From positions 2,940,501 through 3,004,500 of the forward strand of contig NZ_BCQA01000001.1 of the NCBI RefSeq assembly GCF_001748145.1: 64,000 nucleotides of DNA, written 5' to 3'. The position numbers and the translations under genes are program-made. Shown one piece after another: positions 1 to 10,153 of the stretch (position 1 is the stretch's first letter; each line of letters opens with the position of its first letter). The notes below the pieces were generated by a model. That model was given only the letters and a program-made list of their open reading frames with translations. It did no database searches and was not told the DNA's origin. The DNA comes from Bosea sp. BIWAKO-01 (lineage in GTDB: Bacteria > Pseudomonadota > Alphaproteobacteria > Rhizobiales > Beijerinckiaceae).

Positions 1-308
1 AGGACGAATTCGCTCTGAGAGACGAAGCGGTCGGCCGCGATTAGGCCGTAATACACGGACGCGCTCAGCGTCGGCAGCAGAACGAGCAGTGCCGCCCCGA
101 ACCAGCGATCCAGGTCGAACCATTGCCTTTTCCGGAGCGCCACGTGGTCGTAAACGGAGCCGGCCGGGTCGGAGAACCGGCGAACCTCGGTCAGCGGCGC
201 GAAGTTGCCGACCGGCATGACGGGCACGGCGCGCGCGAGCGGCACCTTCTGCGGACGCAGCGACGGAAGCAGACGCCGCAGGCGTGGTCGTACGGGTGAG
301 TCACTCAT
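1..308 (-). CDS. KpsE/Wzz-like capsule polysaccharide export inner-membrane protein (partial, C-terminus outside window)
   Basis: Only the first 102 or so residues are in the window; the reading frame is open to the left edge and starts at the ATG complementary to 306-308. A basic, proline-rich cytosolic N-terminus is followed by a hydrophobic segment at about residues 71-88 and then the phrase AADRFVSQSEFV, which is typical of the start of the periplasmic domain in KpsE/CtrB/Wzz-type polysaccharide co-polymerases. In that family the protein spans the periplasm and couples an ABC exporter to an outer-membrane channel. It is divergent from the KpsM-like permease gene 160 bp away, which supports the assignment. 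The export role is inferred from family and neighbours. Confidence 0.72.
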   Translation of the reverse strand, partial: MSDSPVRPRLRRLLPSLRPQKVPLARAVPVMPVGNFAPLTEVRRFSDPAGSVYDHVALRKRQWFDLDRWFGAALLVLLPTLSASVYYGLIAADRFVSQSEFV

Positions 309-468
309 CAGCGGCTCCCGCAGGTTTCCACCATGAATTCGGCGCCTTTCCTGACATCTCACCGCTGTCTTGCAACTTTCGTCGGAGTCGCGCAATCAAT
401 TTCCAAGACACGGCCGAGCCAGCGGAGTCTATTGGCGCGGCTCTAGGCAATCGGCTCCAGAGGCAAGC

Positions 469-1305
469 ATGCAACCAGCGCCAGCCAAAACCTCGAGCGG
501 CTCGCCGCGGCGTCCGAACCTGCCCGAGCCAACATTGGCGACACGCCTCAAGATCCAGATCGATGTCATCTCCGCCCTGATGATTCGCAACATCGTGGCG
601 AAATACGGTCGCGGCAGTCTCGGCTTCCTGTGGCTGATCGTCGAGCCGATATTCCTGCTCAGCGGAGTGATCGTGATCTGGACGTTCCTGCACCCGAGCG
701 GCGCGCATGGCGTTTCGGTGGCGGCCTTCGTGATCTCCGGCTATCTGCCGCTAACGCTCTGGCGACATCTCTCGGGTGCTGTGCGCGTTATGTCCATGGG
801 CTACGGACTTCTCTACCATCGCCGCATTACGGTGTTCGACATCATCCTCGCCCGCACATTGACAGAGATTGCCGGTGTCAGCACCGCCGGCCTCGTGGTC
901 TTTTTCATGCTGCTTTCGGTCGGCGTCGTGCCTTGGGTGGAGGACCCGCCCCTCGTGCTCGCCGGCTGGTTGATGATGTGCTGGTTCGGCTTCGGTGCGT
1001 CGTGCCTCGTCGCAGGATTGTCTGAGAAATCCGAAGTCCTAGAAAACCTGATTCAGCCGACTCAGTATCTCATCATGCCGATCTCGGGCTGTTTCTTTAT
1101 GGTATCCTGGCTGCCGAAGTCGGTTCAGGACTATGCGCTGCTCGTGCCGCTGGTGCACATATATGAGATGTTTCGCGCTGGCTTCTTCGGTGAAACGGTC
1201 GAGACGCGCTATTCGACGGCCTATGTCGTGATCTGGTCGATTGCCCTGACCGGGCTCGGGATCTGGGCGATGGCGTCGTCCCGCAAGTTGCTGGGGGGGC
1301 GTTGA
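469..1305 (+). CDS. ABC-2 type polysaccharide export permease (KpsM-like)
   Basis: A protein of about 278 residues with the ABC-2 permease layout of KpsM/CtrC: a short N-terminus, an amphipathic stretch (LKIQIDVISALMIRNIVAKY) and then about six hydrophobic segments. The FLWLIVEPIFLL phrase is typical of capsule and O-antigen exporters. I chose the ATG at 469 because coding character begins there; an upstream ATG at 370 would add 33 unlikely residues. The predicted role is moving a lipid-linked polysaccharide across the inner membrane together with an ATPase (KpsT-like) that is not in this window. It pairs with the divergent KpsE-like gene. Substrate unknown. Confidence 0.85.
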   Translation: MQPAPAKTSSGSPRRPNLPEPTLATRLKIQIDVISALMIRNIVAKYGRGSLGFLWLIVEPIFLLSGVIVIWTFLHPSGAHGVSVAAFVISGYLPLTLWRHLSGAVRVMSMGYGLLYHRRITVFDIILARTLTEIAGVSTAGLVVFFMLLSVGVVPWVEDPPLVLAGWLMMCWFGFGASCLVAGLSEKSEVLENLIQPTQYLIMPISGCFFMVSWLPKSVQDYALLVPLVHIYEMFRAGFFGETVETRYSTAYVVIWSIALTGLGIWAMASSRKLLGGR

Positions 1306-1647
1306 GTTGCGGGCGAACTGGACAGGTGCCGTTGGGCCGGCATATTAGTGACCTATCCCCCGATTGGCGAGCGTTCCACGAATGAGCGAGTGCACGACTG
1401 TAACGGTCTCTAGAGAGATGACGAAAAGGCTGCTGTCGCTCCTGTCAAAGCAGGCGACATGGCACCGTTCGATTTTTGCACGTCGCGCCTCGCGGAACTG
1501 GCTTAGATAGCCGCACTTGACGTATCTCGGGAGGTGTGGTCAGGCCGCGCGCCATTCGAATAAAGAAGGCTCGGAGACGCGCATTCGGCCGTCGCAATGG
1601 CCGCCTACCAATCCATAGCCGATAACTAAAACGGAGTAGCGGGCGCA
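1306..1647. other. Gene-free stretch after the permease
   Basis: About 340 bases without a convincing gene. The short open frames here have no recognisable protein character. I see no strong terminator hairpin. A weak purine-rich sequence (acggag) lies just before the next start codon. Confidence 0.4.
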
Positions 1648-2229
1648 ATGCGAGCCAAACCTGAGCCATCCTCAAAGCAATTTCTGTGGCATGCTGAGCA
1701 GGTCGCTCGTTATGAGGGGCTCCCTTCGAATAAGGTATTATATGACGCCTGGTTTGACTTTTTTCTCTGGCGTAATCGAAAAATATTCGAGGGCGGCGTC
1801 ATTGATATATTGGGAGACTTACAGGATAAAACTGCGACTCTTCTGTCATCATATGCGACTGTGTCGCGCATTTCTGATCTAAGTATCCTATCCAACTTGC
1901 CGAATGCTTACGCTGTGATGTTGGACTTCGCCGACCAAGCGTACGTCCGGCACCATTTATTCAATGAGTTCTCTCGCCATTTCAAGAAATCTAGAACACC
2001 TCCGCCAATTTTGTTGGTGGGCCGCTATCGGGGCACTGATACCCCTGCGGGACATGTGTTGACGCTCAAGCAGGCCGGACCAGAATCTCTCGACTTCCAG
2101 CTCGCGAGCGTCCTTTCCGGCTCGTTTAAGATCGCCGCTAGCTCGATTTCAATGCCGCCTTCGAGTTTATCCGAGAGCGCTCCTTACGTTATGTTTGGGT
2201 GCGAAATTCAATTCACAGCTGTTGGGTGA
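1648..2229 (+). CDS. Hypothetical protein, 193 aa
   Basis: I do not recognise a family. The N-terminal half is rich in aromatic and charged residues (FLWHAEQVARYEG, AWFDFFLWRNRK); the C-terminal half looks beta-rich. No signal peptide or membrane segment is evident. Base composition is clearly lower in GC than the flanking permease gene, as for the next three genes, which suggests the glycan locus was acquired. The 3' end overlaps the probable TTG start of the glycosyltransferase-methyltransferase gene by 35 bases, consistent with translational coupling. Given the context a role in polysaccharide assembly is possible but not shown. Confidence 0.55.
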   Translation: MRAKPEPSSKQFLWHAEQVARYEGLPSNKVLYDAWFDFFLWRNRKIFEGGVIDILGDLQDKTATLLSSYATVSRISDLSILSNLPNAYAVMLDFADQAYVRHHLFNEFSRHFKKSRTPPPILLVGRYRGTDTPAGHVLTLKQAGPESLDFQLASVLSGSFKIAASSISMPPSSLSESAPYVMFGCEIQFTAVG

Positions 2230-3583
2230 TGCCTTGCTTTTATCTGCCTGTATGTTGACGCTCAACGAAAGCGCTCACGTCCGACTGTCCGTGCCTCCAA
2301 TTTTGAAATTTGTTGACGAATTGGTTGTGATCGATGGCGGCAGTACCGACGATACGGTCGACTACCTGCGATCCTTGGGACAGAAGGTGCGGGTGGTGGT
2401 CAAGCCTCAGAAGGGGGCGGCTTACTCCCAGGGGTGGGAGCAGGAGGCTCGCCGGCAGCGTCTGCAGGAGATGTGCAAGGGGGAATGGGTTTTCCAGCTC
2501 GACGCCGACGAGGTCGTTAGCGACGATTTCGCATCTATACGCGATTTAATAGCTGATGCCGATGCTAAGACGTCCTGCTTCGGCGTCAACCGTGTCGACT
2601 ATGCGCCGGATCTCTATCACGCCTTTATGCCGTTTACGGCGCATCCGAGCATTCCGCGAGTTTGGAGAAAGGGATCGGTGGACTGGAATACCGGCAAGGT
2701 AATTCACATGACGCCCTATCTCTCAGGGACTAACAGCCCGGTTTCCTCTTTTTCTGCCCCGATCTTCATCGCGACAAATCTGATCTTGCACCACCTTCAC
2801 AGGGCTTACTGGATAGGCAAGAGCAAGCATAAGATTCGGGCAGACGACAAGCGCACTACAGCGCTTTCAAGGGAGTCGCGCCTCGGTGAGTACAAGTTTG
2901 CAATTGAGAGAATTCCCGCTGCGATTGTGCCGCAGGCGCTGCTCGACGCGCGGGACGGTCAGAAGGCTGCCTTGGCAAAGCAGTTGGGGGTCGAGGACGA
3001 GTTTGAGGGATTCGATCCATCCGGTGTCGAGCTTGACGCTCAGGGTTTCTTCCTGCCCGGGAACAAGCATAATCTAGGGCGTATACTCTCATCCGTTGCC
3101 AATCCGATTGTTGTGGTCGAGATCGGTAGCTGGCTGGGATCGTCGACGCGTTTTCTCGCTAGCCGGAGTGGTGGGTGTGTCATCGCCATTGATCACTGGA
3201 TCGGGAGCGAGGAGCATTACAAGCAAGAACAATACACGGATCTCTTACCCAAACTATTCGTAACATTTCTTGCAAATTGTTGGGAGTATAAATCGAAAAT
3301 TCTCCCGATTCGTAAAAATTCGGTGGAAGCTCTAACGCTTCCGATTGAGAATATTGATGTTCTCTATATTGATGGTGCTCACGACTATGATTCAGTTTAC
3401 GCGGACCTCACAAATTGGTCGCCAAGGGTGGCTGAGAGCGGCGTGATATGCGGCGACGATTGGCTATGGGGAGTAGACGTGCCGGTGCAGCGGGCCGTCA
3501 AAGATTTTGCTGCCGCGACTGGAGTGACAGCGCGGAGCGAGGGGAATTTCTGGTGGTTGGAAGGTCGTCCTAAGCAGCTTTGA
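2195..3583 (+). CDS. Glycosyltransferase family 2 - class I SAM methyltransferase fusion
   Basis: Two domains in one 462-residue chain. Residues ~12-240 look like a GT-A fold family 2 glycosyltransferase of the WaaE/KdtX type: ACMLTLNE start, VVIDGGSTDDTVD nucleotide-binding strand and a QLDADEVVSDD metal-binding DxD region. Residues ~300-460 look like a class I methyltransferase: VVEIGSWLGSSTRFLA is the SAM-binding glycine loop and DVLYIDGAHDYDSV the post-motif strand typical of the Methyltransf_24/CmcI group. The start is probably the TTG at 2195; no ATG precedes the conserved N-terminus in frame. It may add a sugar and O-methylate the same glycan, for example as a chain cap. Substrate unknown. 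Confidence 0.75.
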   Translation: MGAKFNSQLLGDALLLSACMLTLNESAHVRLSVPPILKFVDELVVIDGGSTDDTVDYLRSLGQKVRVVVKPQKGAAYSQGWEQEARRQRLQEMCKGEWVFQLDADEVVSDDFASIRDLIADADAKTSCFGVNRVDYAPDLYHAFMPFTAHPSIPRVWRKGSVDWNTGKVIHMTPYLSGTNSPVSSFSAPIFIATNLILHHLHRAYWIGKSKHKIRADDKRTTALSRESRLGEYKFAIERIPAAIVPQALLDARDGQKAALAKQLGVEDEFEGFDPSGVELDAQGFFLPGNKHNLGRILSSVANPIVVVEIGSWLGSSTRFLASRSGGCVIAIDHWIGSEEHYKQEQYTDLLPKLFVTFLANCWEYKSKILPIRKNSVEALTLPIENIDVLYIDGAHDYDSVYADLTNWSPRVAESGVICGDDWLWGVDVPVQRAVKDFAAATGVTARSEGNFWWLEGRPKQL

Positions 3584-3614
3584 AACGCCCGAGCGCGCAT
3601 TCTGGGAGGGCCGA

Positions 3615-5018
3615 TTGGGAGTGGATAGACGTAGCTTCCTGTTTGGGGCCGGAACCGCCTTGGCGGCTTCCGGCGCAACTGTCATTACACAATCCCATTT
3701 CCTAAGCGATAGAAGGGGCTTGCCGAACGGGATTGATCTCCGAGATTTCGGCGTTGATCTTAGCGGCCGACATGGCAGCACGTCTGGCTTCCAACGGGCG
3801 GTCAACGAGTGTGCTGGCAGTGGCAGGCCTCTGCTCATACCCGAGGGCACACTAGTTCTCGATGAGCCTGTTCTTGTGACGCAATCAATTAGAATCGTCG
3901 GGACGGGTGTAACGCCAGCTTTAGATGCGACGACTGAAACGCAGAGTTCGAGAGGGAAGGGTTCCTGGCTGCATATCGCCCATAACGGCAAAGGCATCGT
4001 CGTTAAGCCCCCGACCTCATTCATCTATGGAGCGGAGATCTCTGGCATCGGAACGTTTCGCTCGCAGCCATCGCCAAAGGGGCGAGCGCTTTTTTCTCCG
4101 CTCGATTGCGACTTCGACTTTGAGGTCGTTAACGCGTCCGTCCTTTTTGATGTGTTCGTTGCAAACGCAACTAAAGGTATCCGTCTGTTTAACGCTGGTG
4201 AAAGCAACTTGCGTCGGGTGAGGGGGCAGCCTCTGACGGTCGGAGTCCAAGTCGATTGCGCTTATGACACAATCAGGTTTGGTGATGTGCATCTCTGGCC
4301 ATGGTGGTCACAAGCACCGGGGGTTCGTGACTATATGTTGAATAGTTCGACGGGTGTGTACTTAAAGAGATGTGATAATCCGAAGTTCAGAAACTATTTT
4401 TCCATCTATCGGAAATACGGATTGCGTATCGGCCATTTCCAGGGCGATAAAGGGTTGCCTCCAGGCACTACATATAAATTGGAGGGCCATTTCGAGGCGG
4501 ATATAGGGATTTATGGTCTTTATGTTGATCCGGAAACAGATGGATTTACAGCAACGTTGTCAAATCCGCTTATTCAATCCACAATTGCCCGCCAAGAGAC
4601 TCCGACTATTCCGATATTTGTAAAGGGCTCGAACGCTCGAATCGACATAGATCAAGCAGCCCTGACAAACGCTGGCGCAAATGCGGTCCGTGTTGAGGGT
4701 TCGAACTCGATCGTGTCTATCAGCCATGCTCGTGTTGAACACTGGGATCGTGCGAAGGTGGGCCACGCCGCTTTTGCGGTAACGGACGGTGCAGCTAAGT
4801 CCGGTTCCAAGATCAGAATAGGTGCCGGAGACTATCAGGGCGAAAGCCCGGTTTTCGGCGCCGGGGTTGGCGCTACGGAAGCCGTTGTGCCACTGGCTGA
4901 TTCGCCGTCTGCGCTGCGCGGCCTAACAATTGAAGCTCCAGACGATAGTCGGCTCACGTTCAGACTCCGAGGGCGCGACAACAAGGTCCGATCGGGGTCA
5001 CTAAAGCTGGAGCTATGA
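3615..5018 (+). CDS. TAT-exported right-handed beta-helix (pectate-lyase-like) protein
   Basis: The N-terminus DRRSFLFGAGTALAASGA is a twin-arginine signal: RRSFLF followed by a hydrophobic stretch. Next comes NGIDLRDFGVDLSG.HGSTSGFQRAV, the entry segment of the Pectate_lyase_3 family seen in phage tailspikes and exopolysaccharide-active enzymes. The remaining ~400 residues have the short, regularly spaced beta-strand pattern of a parallel beta-helix. Start is TTG 3615 or GTG 3621; GGGAGGG at 3604-3610 lies 10 bases from the GTG and only 4 from the TTG, so the GTG is slightly favoured. Likely a periplasmic polysaccharide lyase, epimerase or binding protein. GC is lower than the genome background. 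Confidence 0.68.
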   Translation: MGVDRRSFLFGAGTALAASGATVITQSHFLSDRRGLPNGIDLRDFGVDLSGRHGSTSGFQRAVNECAGSGRPLLIPEGTLVLDEPVLVTQSIRIVGTGVTPALDATTETQSSRGKGSWLHIAHNGKGIVVKPPTSFIYGAEISGIGTFRSQPSPKGRALFSPLDCDFDFEVVNASVLFDVFVANATKGIRLFNAGESNLRRVRGQPLTVGVQVDCAYDTIRFGDVHLWPWWSQAPGVRDYMLNSSTGVYLKRCDNPKFRNYFSIYRKYGLRIGHFQGDKGLPPGTTYKLEGHFEADIGIYGLYVDPETDGFTATLSNPLIQSTIARQETPTIPIFVKGSNARIDIDQAALTNAGANAVRVEGSNSIVSISHARVEHWDRAKVGHAAFAVTDGAAKSGSKIRIGAGDYQGESPVFGAGVGATEAVVPLADSPSALRGLTIEAPDDSRLTFRLRGRDNKVRSGSLKLEL

Positions 5019-5099
5019 GGTCATATCGCGCATCCTCAAGCGCCTTGCCGTTGCGGCAAATGAGTTCCAATTTATCTATTATTTTGCCATTGATGAGCA

Positions 5100-6341
5100 A
5101 TGAACCAGGATCTCGAGACTGAGCTGATCGCAGCGCTCTATCGGTCGGTACTCGGGCGAAGTCCGGATCCTATTGGGCTCATGAATTTTCTCGGATTGTT
5201 CCGTCCGGGCAGGCCTGTTGGTCAAGTTGTTGAACAAATTGTCGAATCTCTGCTCAAGAGCGAGGAGTTTCGTAAAAGGCGCCCAACTACAATACAATCG
5301 GCAGCGTTTTTTGAGTGTGCGATCCAAGAAGGAACGGTCGGGGCAAATAACCGCTTGGCCGTTTCAGCTAGTGAGCCGACGGCGCTGCTACGGCTGGCGG
5401 CCCGGAAAGTCGACCGGTTCATTGTTGAAGAGCTGGTCGGAGGGAACTCGCTTCATCGTTTGGTCGATTTGTTGTTTTTCATGCGAAGCTCTTTGCGAGA
5501 GTATGGTCACATATCGGGTCTCGATCGGTTTAATTCGTTTTTTGGCACGTCGGTCGTTCAGCGCGCCCTGAGTATGGCCGGCTTCGGAGTTGAACACGTT
5601 CGGCGTGTTCCAGGCAATTCCATCGAAACGAGAGCTACGCCTGTCGAGTCTGCCTCAGGCTTTTCGAACAAGCTATACGTAATTGGCGATAGCCATGTCA
5701 GATTTTTAGCAGGCCGCGATGACGCGACGGGCGGAAAGAATCTGGACAATGCAGCCCTTCAGTACGAAGGTTTTTCGGCGGGTTTTATCGGCATGCATAT
5801 CGGGCCGGCGCTCGCCTTCAACCTGAACAGATATGGCACTAAGACGCGGGCGCGGGAGAAGATAGAATTCTTGCTGGAGCGGCACGTTCCGCGGACTGCA
5901 ACAATCGCGTTTTGCTTCGGCGAGATCGACTGTCGATATCATGTGTGTCGCCAGGCCGAAACGGGCGGCATTTCCGTGGCTGAGGCCGCAGGGAACGTAG
6001 CATATGAGTATCTAGAATTTCTCGACTCGATTGAGAGAGCCGAAACAAATAGGGTAATCTATCTCCCTTGTGTTGTTACTTCTGCTGATGATTGGCCCGA
6101 CCCTGAGTTTCCTATCTATGGAACGCACGTTGCTAGGGTAAGTGCGATGTTGGAATTTAATCGAATTATGAAATCAGAGGCTACACGGCGAGGAATATAT
6201 GTTATTGATCTCTTGCCTCGCCTGAGTGATGGTAATTATTTTCCTAATCCTCAATTTATGATTGATCCTATTCATCTATCACAAGATGCAAGATTTGTTT
6301 TGCATGAACTGTTTCCAAATGGATTTATGAATAATCTATGA
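5100..6341 (+). CDS. DUF4214 domain plus SGNH-like hydrolase/transferase domain protein
   Basis: Residues ~8-60 (ALYRSVLGRSPDPIGLMNFL) match the DUF4214 repeat found in surface-layer and glycan-linked proteins. From about residue 190 there is an SGNH-type core: YVIGDSHVRFLAG holds the nucleophile GDSH block and DPIHLSQDARFVLHELF near the C-terminus supplies the D-x-x-H block. An internal FGEIDCRYHV could be the N/oxyanion block. This pattern is used by polysaccharide O-acetyltransferases and esterases. The ATG at 5100 directly precedes the conserved domain. The last ~150 bases are strongly AT-rich. Probable role is modification of the exported glycan. Confidence 0.65.
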   Translation: MNQDLETELIAALYRSVLGRSPDPIGLMNFLGLFRPGRPVGQVVEQIVESLLKSEEFRKRRPTTIQSAAFFECAIQEGTVGANNRLAVSASEPTALLRLAARKVDRFIVEELVGGNSLHRLVDLLFFMRSSLREYGHISGLDRFNSFFGTSVVQRALSMAGFGVEHVRRVPGNSIETRATPVESASGFSNKLYVIGDSHVRFLAGRDDATGGKNLDNAALQYEGFSAGFIGMHIGPALAFNLNRYGTKTRAREKIEFLLERHVPRTATIAFCFGEIDCRYHVCRQAETGGISVAEAAGNVAYEYLEFLDSIERAETNRVIYLPCVVTSADDWPDPEFPIYGTHVARVSAMLEFNRIMKSEATRRGIYVIDLLPRLSDGNYFPNPQFMIDPIHLSQDARFVLHELFPNGFMNNL

Positions 6342-6619
6342 TAATATATTAAGTTACATTTCTTATTGTCGTTTATATATTTAATTGAGATATTATCAAA
6401 TAATTCATAGTATAAATTTCTTACTATTTGTAATTATTTCAGTCTAATCATCAAGTTGATAAATAATTCGAATTTCTTATGCGGAGGATAACATCGATAT
6501 ATATGATCATTCGGTATTATATATATGACCATTCGGTATTTGTGACTTTACTCTATTATATTTGATGCGGGCAGTTGAGGTGTCGGGACACAAGGGGCTA
6601 GATTGTTGCGGAATGTGGC
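6342..6619. other. AT-rich intergenic region upstream of the TPR-glycosyltransferase gene
   Basis: About 280 bases of strongly AT-rich sequence in an otherwise GC-rich neighbourhood, with many TA steps. It contains the tandem repeat described separately. No open frame is convincing. Such islands are typical binding places for xenogeneic silencers (MucR/Ros type in alphaproteobacteria); that role is inference only. Confidence 0.5.
6497..6540. repeat. Tandem 22-bp direct repeat (two copies)
   Basis: Positions 6497-6518 and 6519-6540 are adjacent 22-base copies that differ at one base (GATCATTCGG versus GACCATTCGG). Each consists of an alternating AT run followed by a common CATTCGGTATT tail. 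Direct repeats of this size, two helical turns apart and 80 bp from a gene start, fit a tandem binding site for a regulator. Confidence 0.7.
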
Positions 6620-8782
6620 ATGCAGCGAGAGAAGTGGCTTATGAAGCTCGGTGGGGAAAATTTGACTGCCCTCGGGGATAAGGCGCGCGACGCCAGGGAT
6701 TGGAGTGCTGCGGTCGATCATTACAGCGCGCATCTGCGCGCCCGTCCCAATGATTTCGGCATATGGGTCCAGAAGGGCAACTGCGCCAAGGAGGCGCGGC
6801 AGTTCGCCGTTGCTTTCGAGGCCTATCAACATGCGATCGGGTTGAACACGACGGATTCCGACGTGCATCTGCAGCTCGGCCATCTGTTCAAGATGCAGGG
6901 CCAAAGGGCGAACGCGCTGGCATCTTATCGGAAAGCGCTGGAGCTCAACCCCGACGGGATCGAGGCTTTCCGGGAGTTGACGCAGCTCGGCGATAAGAAG
7001 CGCGCCGAGCTCATTGTCAACAGGACGGCGGCCGAGACGGCCCAGTTTGTGATCGATATTTCCGATCTCATCTTCTATTTCCGCCACCATCCGAGAGTCT
7101 CGGGCATCCAGCGGGTCCAGGTTGAACTGATCCGTAATTTCCTGCGCGACTGGCCCGACTGCGGCTTCGTGCAGATGGATCCCGATGGCACGCTCTACGC
7201 GCTGCCGTCGGATTCGGTGTCGGAGTTCATCGAACTGATCGACAGCTCCGACCGCACGGTCGCCGATCTCGTCGAATTCACAGACAAGATGCACCTTGGC
7301 GCGGCCGTGTTCGACTCCTCCAAGCCGCGCGTTTATGTGCTGCTCGGAGCGTTCTGGGTGTTCCCGGTCATTCCCCAGAAAATGGTCGAGCTGCGCAGCA
7401 AGGGCTGGAAGATCGTCGCCTACATCTACGATCTGATTCCGATCACTCATTCGGAATTCTGTGAGAAGAAGCTCGTGAATCAGTTCACGACGATCTTCTA
7501 TACGATCGCCTATGCCGTCGACCAGATTCTGACCATTTCCGAGCACGTCAAGCGAGAAGTGGAGAGCAAACTCCGCCCTCTCGGACTCGACATACCGGTC
7601 AGCGCCGTCCCTCTGGCTCATGAGATGAAGGCGGTGGAGGAGGATGTCGACGGGCAGGAATGGCTGGCGGAGAACGAACTCGACCAACCCTATGTTCTGT
7701 GTGTCGGGACCATCGAAGTCCGCAAGAATCATGTCCTGCTGTTCAATGTCTGGCGCAATCTGGAGCGCGCGCGCGGAGAGGCGACACCGAAGCTGGTGCT
7801 GGTAGGCCGAGCTGGCTGGCGCGTTTCGGACTTCATGGAGCAGCTCGAAGTCACGGACTTCGTTTCGAAGAGGATCGTGATCCTCAACGATCTGTCGGAC
7901 CCGCAACTGGTGACGCTGTATCGAAGCGCGATGTTTACTGTGTTCCCGTCCTTCGAAGAGGGATGGGGCCTGCCGGTCGGCGAAAGCCTCGTGCAGGGTA
8001 AGCTGTGTTTGGCTTCGAGCTCGAGTTCCATCCCGGAAGTGGGCGGGGATCTGGTTAAGTATTTCGACCCCTATAACGCTAAGGCCGCACAAACGCTCAT
8101 CGAGCAGTATATCGATGACGAGAACCTGCGGGCGTCTGACGAACGGTGCCTGAAGGAGAATTTCAAGCCGCGCCGGTGGAGCGATGTCTCTCGTGTTTTC
8201 CGGGATGCGCTTCAGAAGCGTTGGTCTCCCGAGACGCTATCTTTGGAAAGCAAGCGAAATCCGCCTGAACTGGTGGAGGGGCAGGATTATCAGGTCGGAA
8301 CTGCGTCGCTCAATCTGCGACGCAAGGAAGATTTGCGCGCGCGAGCGATCATCTCCTGCCTCGTGGGAGACTGGAACAATGGCGAAGCCTTCGGTGCGTG
8401 GGCGAAGAAGAGCGCAGCGCGCGTATGTTTCCGAGCAGCGCCCGGCATCAAGAAGGTAACAGTATACTTGACGCTGACGCTTCCAGGAAACATCGGCTCT
8501 AACGAGATCGCGATACGGACGGCCAAGGCGACTTCGAATGATCCGTGCAGGTTTTTCGTTCGGGGACACCAACCTATTGCTTTCGAATGCGATGTCGATG
8601 AGGACGGTGTTGTCGATTTCCGTATCGTGACGATGGGGCGCTATAGCGACATGCCTGGTGACAGCCGAAAGCTGTATTGCGGTTTGGTTGCCCTCACATA
8701 TGTTCGGACGGACGATGTCTCAGCACGGTTGCGCATTCTGGAGCGGACGATCTTCCAGATGGGAGCTGGGCAATCCTCGTGA
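6620..8782 (+). CDS. TPR - glycosyltransferase family 4 protein with extra C-terminal domain
   Basis: A 720-residue protein with three parts. Residues ~10-130 form three to four TPR-like helical repeats (ALASYRKALELNPDGIEAF is a good TPR consensus). Residues ~138-530 are a GT-B fold family 4 glycosyltransferase: VSGIQRVQVELIR start, YVLCVGTIEVRKNH at the nucleotide-sugar domain and PSFEEGWGLPVGESL, the E-x7-E catalytic region. Residues ~545-720 look beta-rich and are of no family I recognise. The ATG at 6620 opens the frame; a second ATG at 6641 is possible. A long antisense frame over the same region is an artefact of codon bias. Predicted role: sugar addition in surface glycan synthesis. 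Confidence 0.82.
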   Translation: MQREKWLMKLGGENLTALGDKARDARDWSAAVDHYSAHLRARPNDFGIWVQKGNCAKEARQFAVAFEAYQHAIGLNTTDSDVHLQLGHLFKMQGQRANALASYRKALELNPDGIEAFRELTQLGDKKRAELIVNRTAAETAQFVIDISDLIFYFRHHPRVSGIQRVQVELIRNFLRDWPDCGFVQMDPDGTLYALPSDSVSEFIELIDSSDRTVADLVEFTDKMHLGAAVFDSSKPRVYVLLGAFWVFPVIPQKMVELRSKGWKIVAYIYDLIPITHSEFCEKKLVNQFTTIFYTIAYAVDQILTISEHVKREVESKLRPLGLDIPVSAVPLAHEMKAVEEDVDGQEWLAENELDQPYVLCVGTIEVRKNHVLLFNVWRNLERARGEATPKLVLVGRAGWRVSDFMEQLEVTDFVSKRIVILNDLSDPQLVTLYRSAMFTVFPSFEEGWGLPVGESLVQGKLCLASSSSSIPEVGGDLVKYFDPYNAKAAQTLIEQYIDDENLRASDERCLKENFKPRRWSDVSRVFRDALQKRWSPETLSLESKRNPPELVEGQDYQVGTASLNLRRKEDLRARAIISCLVGDWNNGEAFGAWAKKSAARVCFRAAPGIKKVTVYLTLTLPGNIGSNEIAIRTAKATSNDPCRFFVRGHQPIAFECDVDEDGVVDFRIVTMGRYSDMPGDSRKLYCGLVALTYVRTDDVSARLRILERTIFQMGAGQSS

Positions 8783-10145
<1,363 letters not shown>

Positions 10146-10153
10146 GCGAATTC

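Noticed and set aside
6548..8092. 514-codon open frame on the minus strand over the TPR-glycosyltransferase gene
   Set aside because: It is fully antisense to a gene with clear GT4 and TPR motifs, has no family motif itself and results from GC-rich codon bias.
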